DNA of 64,000 nt from PALSA-1180 sp964624625 (GTDB taxonomy: Bacteria; Oederibacteriota; Muellerivitia; Muellerivitales; Muellerivitaceae): NCBI GenBank assembly GCA_964624625.1, contig CAZUXW010000006.1, positions 19,962 through 83,961 on the forward strand. The letters run 5' to 3'. The notes under the pieces are model-generated. The model did no database searches, was not told the origin of the DNA, and was given only the letters and a program-made list of their open reading frames with translations. Position numbers and translations under genes: made by a program. Below are positions 1-7,647 of the stretch, piece after piece (position 1 is the first letter of the stretch; the number at the start of each line of letters is the position of its first letter).

Positions 1-116
1 GGGGTCGTGCGGGCGCCTTCCGCGTTGGCGATCACCTTGGGCTCGCCGCCCTCCATGATGGCCATGCAGGAATTGGTGGTTCCTAAATCGATGCCTAATA
101 CTTTGTTTGTCGCCAT
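1..116 (-). CDS. dnaK: DnaK (Hsp70) chaperone, N-terminal fragment
   Basis: The first 38 residues read from an ATG at 116 and run off the left edge of the window. They contain the Hsp70 phosphate-1 signature GIDLGTTNSCMA, then GGEPKVIANAEGARTTP, which is diagnostic for DnaK. An AGGAG ribosome-binding site lies just upstream (about 121-127). DnaK is the ATP-dependent cytosolic chaperone that works with GrpE as nucleotide exchange factor. It is the third gene of the hrcA-grpE-dnaK operon, with a 71-bp gap after grpE. Only the N-terminus can be judged; the rest lies outside the window. Confidence 0.97.
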   Translation of the reverse strand, partial: MATNKVLGIDLGTTNSCMAIMEGGEPKVIANAEGARTT

Positions 117-187
117 TGTTCTACTCCTCTTGTTTTATACTCGCGGCCATTCTAGGCCCTTCAGATTTCAGCCCGGTATGACCTCGG

Positions 188-778
188 TCATCCATTGGCT
201 GGTTTAGAGTGGTTCTTAGCCACTTTCACCAAAGCCGGCCTCAAAACCCTCTCGTGGAGAAGGTAGCCGCTCTGGAGCTCTTCCATCACCGTCTCGTCGG
301 GAAACTTGTCCGTTTCCTCCTGAAACATCACCTCGTGAACCCGCGGGTCGAATTTCTCCCCAACGGTTTTCGCCTTGGTCACTCCATGCCGCTCCAAAAT
401 GGAGCGGAACTGCTTCAAGGTCAATTCCACGCCCTGCTTCAGGCTTAATAGACCCTTGTCCTGGTCGTCCGAGGGAAGGGACAGCATGGCCCTTTCCAGG
501 TTGTCGACCACCACCAGCATCTCTTTTAATAAGCCGGCCTGGGAGAATTTAAGATGCTCTTCTTTTTCCTTCAAGGCCCGTTTCTTGTAATTGTCGAAAT
601 CCGCCGCCATCCAAACCAGCTGTTCCTTGATGTCGTCGTGTTTTTGCTTCCACTCCACCGCTTCGGCGCTGGATTCCGCCCCCGGCTTCGGGACCGGTTG
701 AAAGGAGGCGTCTTCGTCTTTTTCAACCGAACTGGAAATGATCTCAATTTCCGGCTCTTGCGAGGAATAGTCCGTCAT
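188..778 (-). CDS. grpE: GrpE nucleotide exchange factor
   Basis: This 196-residue protein has the expected GrpE layout: an acidic, disordered N-terminus (about residues 1-40), a long helix (about 45-95, containing AADFDNYKKRA) and the C-terminal beta domain with the family signature around GVELTLKQFRSILERHGV and HEVMF. GrpE releases ADP from DnaK. The ATG start at 778 has an AAGGA site 6 bases upstream, and the gene begins 3 bases after the hrcA stop, so translation is probably coupled. The length is normal for the family. Confidence 0.97.
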   Translation of the reverse strand: MTDYSSQEPEIEIISSSVEKDEDASFQPVPKPGAESSAEAVEWKQKHDDIKEQLVWMAADFDNYKKRALKEKEEHLKFSQAGLLKEMLVVVDNLERAMLSLPSDDQDKGLLSLKQGVELTLKQFRSILERHGVTKAKTVGEKFDPRVHEVMFQEETDKFPDETVMEELQSGYLLHERVLRPALVKVAKNHSKPANG

Positions 779-781
779 GGT

Positions 782-1819
782 TTATCCTTCCCTTTGGGTG
801 AGCGCCGATTCCAGGTGGAGGGCCATATGGCGGACCACGCCCGCCACCCGGTCATAAGCCATCCGCGTGGGGCCCAATACGCCGAGGGCTCCCGCGACCT
901 TCCCCTGGTAATAATATGGAACATGGACGAAAGAAAAATTTCTTAAAAAGGACTGGGGAAACTCGTGGCCGATCTCAACCGCCATCCCCGGGCGGCTCCA
1001 TTGACGGCCCAGGATTTGGGCCAGAGGCTGTTTTTCCTCGACCAACCGCACCACCTGCTCCATCATTTGGACGTTTTGAAATTCCGGCTGTTCGGTCAGG
1101 AAGGAAGCGCCTTCCATATGGACCTCCTCACCCTTAAATTGAAGCGCGCCTTCGATCAATCTCAAGGCCGTCTCAAGGATGCCCAGCTTGGCTTTTTTGA
1201 GCGACTCCGCTTCCTTCAATAAGCTCTCGCGGATTTGGGTTAAGGTCCTCCCCGCGAACCGGCTGTTCAACAGCTGGGTGATTTTAGTGATTTCCTTCAG
1301 CTCCACCGGGGCTTCGAGCCAGACCAGCTCTTCCTTGACCAATCCCCGCTCCAGGACCAGGATAACCATCACTTTCCGGGAATCAATGGCCACGATTTTA
1401 AAATGGTCCAGGGATATTTCCTGGGGCAGGTGAAAAACCGCCAGGCCCGCCAGCCGGGTCATGGCCGAAAGGATCTTCGCCGTGTGGCGCATGAGGGTTT
1501 CCACCTCATCCTTCGCCTTTTCATACTGCTGTTCCACCTGCTGTTTTTCCTTGAGGTTCAAGGCCCTCGCCTGCATGAGGCGGTCCACATAGAAGCGATA
1601 ACCCTGGTCGAGGGGGATCCGGCCGGCGGAGGTATGGGGATGGGTTAAATAACCCTTCTTTTCCAAATCCATCAGGACATGGCGGATGGTGGCGGAGGAG
1701 AGGTCCATGTTTTCCGCGATCAACTGGGAACCCACGGGCTTCACCGTGGCCACGTAATGGTGGATGACCGAGGACAGGACATTTTCTTCCCGTTCCTGCA
1801 AGAGTTGGTTGAACGCCAC
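782..1819 (-). CDS. hrcA: HrcA heat-inducible transcription repressor
   Basis: This 345-residue protein starts at GTG 1819 with GGGAG 7 bases upstream. It has an N-terminal winged helix (residues about 5-75: VLSSVIHHYVATVKPVGSQ followed by SSATIRHVLMDLEKKGYL) and a C-terminal HrcA domain ending with the typical GALGVLGPTRMAYDRV segment. HrcA represses chaperone operons by binding CIRCE elements and is itself folded by GroEL. It is the first gene of hrcA-grpE-dnaK. I found no CIRCE-like inverted repeat (TTAGCACTC-N9-GAGTGCTAA) in its own upstream region, which is unusual for a HrcA-led operon. Confidence 0.97.
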   Translation of the reverse strand: MAFNQLLQEREENVLSSVIHHYVATVKPVGSQLIAENMDLSSATIRHVLMDLEKKGYLTHPHTSAGRIPLDQGYRFYVDRLMQARALNLKEKQQVEQQYEKAKDEVETLMRHTAKILSAMTRLAGLAVFHLPQEISLDHFKIVAIDSRKVMVILVLERGLVKEELVWLEAPVELKEITKITQLLNSRFAGRTLTQIRESLLKEAESLKKAKLGILETALRLIEGALQFKGEEVHMEGASFLTEQPEFQNVQMMEQVVRLVEEKQPLAQILGRQWSRPGMAVEIGHEFPQSFLRNFSFVHVPYYYQGKVAGALGVLGPTRMAYDRVAGVVRHMALHLESALTQREG

Positions 1820-1860
1820 GGAGTATCTCCCAGTTCCAATTCGATGTCGAAGGCTTCATC

Positions 1861-1888
1861 ATAATAGGTAGCGAAGGGGGAATGTCAA
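1861..1888 (-). promoter_or_regulatory. Sigma70-like promoter of the hrcA-grpE-dnaK operon
   Basis: On the minus strand TTGACA (1883-1888) and TATTAT (1861-1866) are separated by 16 bases, about 40 bases upstream of the hrcA GTG. This is a near-consensus vegetative promoter. No CIRCE or other clear operator overlaps it. Confidence 0.7.
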
Positions 1889-1939
1889 CGTTCCAGCGCC
1901 CTCCTCCCACCTGCCAAAATCACGGAAAATAATGGGTTC

Positions 1940-3046
1940 TCAGGCCACCAATACTTCCAGAAGTCCGTTCAGGACAAAATAGCCTTTGGAAGTGACCCGA
2001 TAGCGGTCCTTTTCCAGGGCAAGAAAGCCCTCTTTTTGAAAAAGCTTAAACTTCGTTTCGTACGAGATCCCCTGGGATTGGGCGTATCGCTCGATCTCCC
2101 CCTTGGCAACACCTTCATTTGTCCTGAGCCCCAGCATTAATTTTTCAAAGGCCCTCACCTGATCCGGCAGATTTTCCCATTGAAGGGTTTGGCCTGACTT
2201 TAAGGATTGGAGATATTCACCCAGGTTGTCGCCATGGCTGTGGCGAACACCCCGGACCGTACCCACCGCCGCGACCCCAAAACCCCAATAGTCTTCCCCC
2301 CGCCAGATGTTCCAATTATGGCGGCAGGATAAACCCGGAAGGGAGAAGTTGGAGACCTCATATTGCTCGAACCCCTCGGCCGCCAAAAAGGCTTGGGCCC
2401 AGGCGTATTCATCGGCCACCTCATCCTCGCCGGGAAGCGCAAGTCCTTCCGCCACCTGCTTCGCCAAGGGCGTTCCCTCTTCCACCTGCAGGGCGTAAAG
2501 GGACAAATGCTCCGGCTTAAGGGCGGCGGCTTTCTGAAGGGACGCCTGGAACATTTCCAGGGTTTGGCCGGACAGGCCGAACATCAAATCGAGATTAACG
2601 TTCGCGAACCCCGCCGTTCGGGCGTCCTGATAGGCCTTCTCCACCCTTTCCCACTCGTGGCCGCGGCCCAGTTTTTTGAGAATTTCTTTTTGAAAAGCCT
2701 GGGCGCCGAAGCTGAGGCGGTTCACGCCAAGACCCCGATAACCCTTCAATCTTTCCAAATCGACCGTTTCCGGGTTGGCTTCCATGGAAATCTCCGCCCG
2801 AGGGTCAAAACCCGCCTTGGCCCCGAGGGCGGTTAAAATTTTTTCCAATTCCTCCGGTTGAAGCAAGGAGGGCGTTCCGCCGCCGAAATAAACCGTTTGG
2901 AGGGGTCCCTCCAGGTTCGAGGAATCGATCTCGGCGCAAACCGCGCCGACATAAGCCCTCATTTTGGATTCCATTCCCGCGAAAGAAGTGAAATCACAGT
3001 AACTGCAGATGGAAGTGCAAAAGGGGATATGGATGTAAGCGTTCAA
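1940..3046 (-). CDS. hemW: HemW-like radical SAM protein
   Basis: The radical SAM CX3CX2C motif is present near the N-terminus (CTSICSYC), followed by YFGGGTPSLL, EANPETVD, NRLSFGAQAF and the C-terminal HemW winged-helix region (FEKLMLGLRTNEGV). HemW proteins were long annotated as oxygen-independent coproporphyrinogen oxidase but are now known as haem-binding proteins that deliver haem to respiratory enzymes; they lack the extra features of HemN. I place the start at TTG 3046 (LNAYIHIPFC) because AGAGAGG precedes it by a normal distance; a GTG at 3100 would add 18 residues of unlikely sequence. The length (368 residues) suits the family. Confidence 0.9.
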   Translation of the reverse strand: MNAYIHIPFCTSICSYCDFTSFAGMESKMRAYVGAVCAEIDSSNLEGPLQTVYFGGGTPSLLQPEELEKILTALGAKAGFDPRAEISMEANPETVDLERLKGYRGLGVNRLSFGAQAFQKEILKKLGRGHEWERVEKAYQDARTAGFANVNLDLMFGLSGQTLEMFQASLQKAAALKPEHLSLYALQVEEGTPLAKQVAEGLALPGEDEVADEYAWAQAFLAAEGFEQYEVSNFSLPGLSCRHNWNIWRGEDYWGFGVAAVGTVRGVRHSHGDNLGEYLQSLKSGQTLQWENLPDQVRAFEKLMLGLRTNEGVAKGEIERYAQSQGISYETKFKLFQKEGFLALEKDRYRVTSKGYFVLNGLLEVLVA

Positions 3047-3196
3047 AATAAAACCTCTCTCACCACAATCGCCTTCTCCCCTTCGGGGATGCGGCGGCAC
3101 GAAGCCCGAAAATTAGGTTGAAGAATTTCTTCTGATCAAAGATTTATTTCGAGTGAATTGCGGCCCCAAAGGGGGCTTGTGGCGAATGCCTTTCTA

Positions 3197-3904
3197 TTAA
3201 TGGACGAATCTGAACATCCGTTGGAAATCCGGGCGGAAATTATTGCTGTGCCAGTAAATAAACCAAGCTTTGCCCTTGATCAGTTTCTCGTCCAACTGGC
3301 CCCAGTAGCGGGAATCCAGGCTATTGTCCCGGTTATCCCCCATCATCCAGTAATGACCAGGCTCGATGGTCACGGGGCCGTAATTGACCTTGTAGGAGGA
3401 GGGTCCGTCCATTTCCAGGGATTCTTTCGGCGTGAACAGGTGCTTCACGTAGGGCTCTACCTGTTTTTCCCCGTTGCGGTAAAGATCCCCGTTGCGGAGC
3501 TCGATGACATCATTCGGCAGGCCGATACATCGCTTGATGAAATCCTTGGAATGGTCCTGGGGGTAGACAAAAACCAGGATGTCCCCATGCTGGGGTTTTT
3601 TAAACTCAAGAAAGCGGGGCGTTTTATTCAGCAGGGAATATCCGAACTCGTATTTCTTCACTAAAATATAATCCCCGATTTGGAGCGTATCCTCCATGGA
3701 TCCGGAGGGAATCGTGAAGGGCTGGAGCAGGACCGCCTTGAGCGAGAGGGCCACCACCATGGCCACCCAAAGGGAATCGAGGGTCTCCACGGTTCCCGCG
3801 TTGGCGGGATTCCGCCGGAAGGAAGGAAATCCCCAGCGCAGGACCGCCTCCACCAGGGTCAAGACCCCGGCCATGATGTAAAGAATCGTGTTCAAGTTTT
3901 CCAT
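3197..3904 (-). CDS. lepB: Signal peptidase I
   Basis: This membrane serine protease of 235 residues cleaves signal peptides from exported proteins. Two N-terminal hydrophobic segments (about residues 5-22 and 45-62) precede the catalytic Ser motif PSGSMEDTL and the Lys box KDFIKRCIGLPND. The C-terminal GHYWMMGDNRDNSLDSRYWG box confirms S26A leader peptidase. The ATG at 3904 is chosen because GAGGAG lies 5 bases upstream; an upstream in-frame start would add 20 residues encoded by repeat DNA. It follows lepA on the same strand with an inverted repeat in between. Confidence 0.95.
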   Translation of the reverse strand: MENLNTILYIMAGVLTLVEAVLRWGFPSFRRNPANAGTVETLDSLWVAMVVALSLKAVLLQPFTIPSGSMEDTLQIGDYILVKKYEFGYSLLNKTPRFLEFKKPQHGDILVFVYPQDHSKDFIKRCIGLPNDVIELRNGDLYRNGEKQVEPYVKHLFTPKESLEMDGPSSYKVNYGPVTIEPGHYWMMGDNRDNSLDSRYWGQLDEKLIKGKAWFIYWHSNNFRPDFQRMFRFVH

Positions 3905-3922
3905 GAAAAACTCCTCGAAAAA

Positions 3923-4030
3923 TTTCACCACAGAGTGAACAGAGTTACACCGAGTACGACCCATCCTTTTTACTTAAATCAAGACGTCCTTTAGCCTTAC
4001 TCTGTGTTACTCCGTGTAACTCTGTGGTTA
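3923..4030. repeat. Imperfect inverted repeat between lepA and lepB
   Basis: The left arm (3923-3955) begins TTTCACCACAGAG and the right arm (3999-4030) ends CTCTGTGGTTA. Reverse-complementing the right arm gives an ACCACAGAGTTACAC-type sequence related to the left arm. About 43 bases separate the arms. The arms are built of short CACAGAG/ACACNGAGT units. The same outer end (TTTCACCAC) recurs on the repeats at 22035-22163 and 33946-34047. Confidence 0.75.
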
Positions 4031-4036
4031 AAGGCC

Positions 4037-5836
4037 TTAATCCTCGACTTTTAACACCACCATGAAGGCTTCCTGGGGTATTTCCACGCTTCCAATCGAC
4101 TTCATTCGCTTCTTGCCTTCTTTTTGCTTGTCCAGGAGTTTGCGCTTGCGGGAGATGTCCCCCCCATAGCACTTGGCCAGGACGTCCTTGCGGCGGGCCC
4201 TGACCGTTTCCCGGGCGATGATCTTTCCGCCGATGGCCGCCTGGATGGGAACCTCGAACATTTGTTCAGGAATGATTTCCTTCAGCTTTTCCGCGATGCT
4301 TCTGCCGCGGATCGCCGCCCGGTCCTTGTGCACCATAAAGGAGAGCGCGTCGACCACCTCGTTATTCAGGAGAATATCCACTTTGACCACATCCCCCGCG
4401 CGGTAGCCAATGGGCTCATAATCCAGGGAAGCGTAGCCCTTGGTGGCGCTCTTGAGCTTATCGAAGAAATCCATGACCACTTCCGCCAGCGGGAGCTCGT
4501 AGGTAATTACCGCCCGGGTGGTGTCGAGGAAGCTGGTGTCTTTATGGTCCCCTCTTTTGCCCTGGCAGAGGGTCATCACGGCGCCGATGTAATCGGCCGG
4601 GACAATCACCTTGGCGGCAATATAGGGCTCCAGAATTTCCTCAATGAGGGTCGTGTCGGGAAGCTTGCTGGGATTATCTATTAATATTTCTTCCCCGTTG
4701 GTTTTCTTGACGCGGTAAATAACGCTGGGGGCGGTCGCGATCAAATTGAGGTTATATTCCCTCTCGAGCCTCTCCTGGACGATTTCCATGTGGAGGAGGC
4801 CTAAAAACCCGCAGCGGAAGCCGAAGGACAAGGCCAGGGAGGTTTCCGGCTCGTAGGACAGGGCCGCGTCGGAGAGCTTTAATTTGGACAAGGCTTCCTT
4901 CAACTGGTCGTAATCGTCCGTACTGACCGGGTAGAGTCCGCAAAAAACCATGGGCAGCACGTCTTTAAAACCCGGCATGGCCTCAGCGGTGGGCCGGCCT
5001 TCCTCGGTGATCGTATCCCCCACCTTGGCGTCCCGGACGTCCTTGATATTGGCAGCCACATAGCCGACTTCCCCCGCCGAGAGGGTTTCGGATTTTTCCA
5101 TTTTGGGTTTGAAGACCCCGATTTCCTCCACCTCAAAAACCTTGTTGGTCGCCATGAATTTCATCTTGGTGTTTTTTTGGATGGACCCGTTGATGACCCG
5201 GATGAAAATCATCACTCCCCGGTAGATGTCGAACATCGAGTCGAAAATGAGGGCCTTCAGGGGCTCCTCCGCGTTTCCCTTCGGGTAGGGCACCCGGGTG
5301 ACGATCGCTTCCAATATTTCCTCGATGCCGATGCCTTCTTTGGCGGAGGCGAGAATGGCCTCGGAGCCTTCGATGGTGAGCGATTCCTCCATTTGTTTTT
5401 TGCACCGTTCCACGTCCGCGGCCGGCAGGTCGATCTTATTGATCACGGGGATGATCGTGAGGTTTTGGTCAATGGCCAAAAAAGCGTTGGCCAGGGTTTG
5501 GGCTTCCACGCCCTGGGAGGCGTCAATGAGCAAGAGGGCCCCCTCGCAAGCCTTCAAGCTGCGGGAGACCTCATAGTTAAAATCCACATGGCCCGGCGTG
5601 TCGATCAGGTTCATCTCGTACTTCAGGCCGTCCTTGGCTTTATAGAAAAACCTGACCGCCTTGGCCTTGATGGTAATGCCCCTTTCCCGCTCCAGGTCCA
5701 TTTGGTCCATGAGCTGGGCCCTCATTTCCCGGGGGGGGATGGCGCCGGTAAATTCCAGCAGCCGGTCCGCCAAGGTGCTTTTCCCGTGGTCGATATGGGC
5801 GACGATGCAAAAATTTCGAATATGGCTTAACGACAA
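4037..5836 (-). CDS. lepA: Elongation factor 4 (LepA)
   Basis: This translational GTPase has 599 residues, the same as E. coli LepA. The P loop AHIDHGKSTLADRL, the G3 box DTPGHVDF, the G4 box NKID and the LepA-specific C-terminal domain (KCYGGDISRKRKLLDKQKEG near the end) are all present. LepA acts on ribosomes, and affects initiation and 30S biogenesis. The start is TTG 5836 with AGGAG 8 bases upstream. It lies immediately upstream of lepB, the classical lepA-lepB pairing. Confidence 0.97.
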   Translation of the reverse strand: MSLSHIRNFCIVAHIDHGKSTLADRLLEFTGAIPPREMRAQLMDQMDLERERGITIKAKAVRFFYKAKDGLKYEMNLIDTPGHVDFNYEVSRSLKACEGALLLIDASQGVEAQTLANAFLAIDQNLTIIPVINKIDLPAADVERCKKQMEESLTIEGSEAILASAKEGIGIEEILEAIVTRVPYPKGNAEEPLKALIFDSMFDIYRGVMIFIRVINGSIQKNTKMKFMATNKVFEVEEIGVFKPKMEKSETLSAGEVGYVAANIKDVRDAKVGDTITEEGRPTAEAMPGFKDVLPMVFCGLYPVSTDDYDQLKEALSKLKLSDAALSYEPETSLALSFGFRCGFLGLLHMEIVQERLEREYNLNLIATAPSVIYRVKKTNGEEILIDNPSKLPDTTLIEEILEPYIAAKVIVPADYIGAVMTLCQGKRGDHKDTSFLDTTRAVITYELPLAEVVMDFFDKLKSATKGYASLDYEPIGYRAGDVVKVDILLNNEVVDALSFMVHKDRAAIRGRSIAEKLKEIIPEQMFEVPIQAAIGGKIIARETVRARRKDVLAKCYGGDISRKRKLLDKQKEGKKRMKSIGSVEIPQEAFMVVLKVED

Positions 5837-5868
5837 GGCTGGGTCTCCTGTTCGGTTTGAGGGGACGT

Positions 5869-5874
5869 AGTATA
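5869..5874 (-). promoter_or_regulatory. Candidate -10 box for lepA-lepB
   Basis: TATACT on the minus strand lies 33 bases upstream of the lepA TTG. No good -35 hexamer is visible at 16-18 bases, so only the -10 is proposed. Confidence 0.35.
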
Positions 5875-5922
5875 GGACAGGGTTCGGGGAAAAAGAAGAA
5901 TGAGATGGGCTGTTCCAGGCGG

Positions 5923-5953
5923 AAAAGCCCAGGAACCCCGGAAAGGTTCCTGG
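5923..5953 (-). terminator. Rho-independent terminator of the envelope operon
   Basis: On the minus strand CCAGGAACC pairs with GGTTCCTGG across a 7-base loop, and GCTTTTCC follows. It lies 6 bases past the stop of the last lipoprotein gene (5960), so it ends the 15.6-6.0 kb operon before lepA. Confidence 0.7.
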
Positions 5954-5959
5954 CGGCCT

Positions 5960-6796
5960 TTAAGGCAGGAACTCCACGTTATCGATCCAGAAGTCCGTAC
6001 GGGTCACGACGGGACTGCCGGGCGATCCGGCGGTGTTGTCGCTGTAGGTCCATTGCAAAAAGATGATTTTATCCAGGTGGGCTGCCAAATTATTGGGCGA
6101 GGGAGCCGTGCCAAAGCTGGGCCAGCTGAACTGGTTCCAAGTGAGGGTGATGGTCTGCCAAGTCCCGGCCGTGGGGTCCGTCCCCTTCGGCATCGCGGCT
6201 TGGTAATGGTCATAACAGCCCCCGCTGCAGCCAACGCCGGTGCAAATGCCGCCGGAGGTTCCCGAATGGGCCGCGGGCGGTTCGGTTTGGTCGATGACCA
6301 CTTGGAAGACAGGGCTTGTGTTCGTGTCGGTCGGTTGGACGTTAATCATGAACTGGATACCCGTATAGGCGCTGGCGTCAAAATAAGTGCCAGCGGTTTG
6401 GTTGTAAAGGGGGCAAACCAATTGGTCGGCCTCATAACCGCAGCCTGTACCAGCCGCCCTTAAATCCGCGGCAAAGTGGAGGGCGAAATTGCTGGAGTTG
6501 GTCGCGTCAGGGACCGTGTTGTGAACCACGAAGACTGTCGGCACGGTGTTGGGGGCGTAGCCGGGACCGCCGAAAGTGGCAAGCCTCCAAGTCCCGTTGT
6601 TGGTGCCGGCGAGCAGCGGGCTGATATTGGGGCTTCCATTTTCAAAATCCGAAATGACGTTGGGGGCAAGGGGCGCGGGAGCCGGGGCTAAAACCCTCGG
6701 CAATGCCGGAACCTTGCCGTTACATCCCTGGCTCGAGACCAGGACGACCAGCGACAAACAGCCGGCGACGAAACATAAACCTTTGAACCGTCCCAT
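5960..6796 (-). CDS. Lipoprotein with beta-sandwich (CBM11/CIA30-like) domain, copy A
   Basis: About 278 residues with an N-terminal export signal ending in VSSQGC, a slightly atypical lipobox. The mature part starts ISDFENGSPNISPL, includes a paired-Cys segment GCSGGCYDHY and ends DFWIDNVEFLP. It resembles galactose-binding-like beta-sandwich domains such as CBM11 or CIA30, but no catalytic residues are apparent. I prefer ATG 6796 (GGGAGG 7 bases upstream); an ATG at 6820 overlapping the previous stop as ATGA is an alternative. It is a paralogue of the lipoproteins at 6817-7647 and 14821-15591 and the last gene of the operon. Function unknown; probably anchored in the envelope next to the three barrel proteins. 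Confidence 0.75.
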   Translation of the reverse strand: MGRFKGLCFVAGCLSLVVLVSSQGCNGKVPALPRVLAPAPAPLAPNVISDFENGSPNISPLLAGTNNGTWRLATFGGPGYAPNTVPTVFVVHNTVPDATNSSNFALHFAADLRAAGTGCGYEADQLVCPLYNQTAGTYFDASAYTGIQFMINVQPTDTNTSPVFQVVIDQTEPPAAHSGTSGGICTGVGCSGGCYDHYQAAMPKGTDPTAGTWQTITLTWNQFSWPSFGTAPSPNNLAAHLDKIIFLQWTYSDNTAGSPGSPVVTRTDFWIDNVEFLP

Positions 6797-6816
6797 CGAA
6801 AAGCCTCCCTCGACCC

Positions 6817-7647
6817 TCATTTAAAGAATTGTACCTCATCCACCCAAAAATCAACCCCCGCGATTCCCGCGATGTTGGCATTGCTTTCTTCCCATTGCAA
6901 CCAAAGGACTTCCTTCAGGTTTTCACCGGTCAAATTAGGCGGATTCATCGGCCAACCAAAGCCCCCCCGGGTTAAATCGGTGAACTTCACCGAGAATTTC
7001 CGCCAGGACCCGTTGGTACTGGGAAGGGTCAAGGTGAAATGGTCGTAACACTTGCCTGTGGAATTGTCGCAATTTCCAGCGGGCGGGGCCTGGGTCTGGA
7101 GGGTGGGAATTTGGAAGACTCTTTTTAAGACCTTGTCCGCGGCGGAGGTTTTGTAATAAAAGTTCACTCCCGTGAAAAAGCTCATGTCGTACTTCGAACC
7201 GCTTTCCATGGGAATCTGGAAATCCACGGCCGGGAAAACGTTGTTGCTAAGATCCGTCACGGCCCCGGAAATATGGGCGGCCCAAAGGCTGTTGTTCGCT
7301 CCCGGCCCCTCGAAATCCAGAACGGCGTTCTCATAGATTGAAAAATTATTGACGACCTGAACCGAACCGGGAAATTGAAGTTGATTCCCTGGTATGGGTT
7401 CGAAGAGCAAGGGATTGATCGGATAAAAAGAAACGGGAAACCCGTTGATATCGGTTAAGGGGCCGCTGGGCGGTTGGGACGAGGGAAGGGTTGAGGGAAC
7501 GCTGTTGAAATCAACCACCACTGTCCGGTCAGCGGTCGTGGCCGGCGCCGAATAGGCTCCCACTGGCGCGACCTTGGCTTCGCAGCCAGCCCAAAGGGCG
7601 GCGCAGGACAGGGCCAGGAGGAAAAAAAGGTTAAAACATGATTTCAT
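6817..7647 (-). CDS. Lipoprotein with beta-sandwich (CBM11/CIA30-like) domain, copy B
   Basis: This 276-residue protein has a clear signal peptide and lipobox (LWAGC, Cys at about residue 22). The mature chain contains VLDFEGPGANNSLW, the Cys pair CDNSTGKCYDHF, the segment ENLKEVLWLQWEE and the ending DFWVDEVQFFK. These elements line up with the lipoproteins at 5960-6796 and 14821-15591, so the three form a family. The gene starts inside the last 17 bases of the upstream barrel gene, which argues for co-translation. A surface or periplasmic ligand-binding role is inferred from the fold-like pattern only. Confidence 0.75.
   Translation of the reverse strand: MKSCFNLFFLLALSCAALWAGCEAKVAPVGAYSAPATTADRTVVVDFNSVPSTLPSSQPPSGPLTDINGFPVSFYPINPLLFEPIPGNQLQFPGSVQVVNNFSIYENAVLDFEGPGANNSLWAAHISGAVTDLSNNVFPAVDFQIPMESGSKYDMSFFTGVNFYYKTSAADKVLKRVFQIPTLQTQAPPAGNCDNSTGKCYDHFTLTLPSTNGSWRKFSVKFTDLTRGGFGWPMNPPNLTGENLKEVLWLQWEESNANIAGIAGVDFWVDEVQFFK

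Noticed and set aside
3150..3185. GCCCC-CTTT-GGGGC after lepB as a terminator
   Set aside because: Stem is only five pairs and no T-run follows on the lepB strand.
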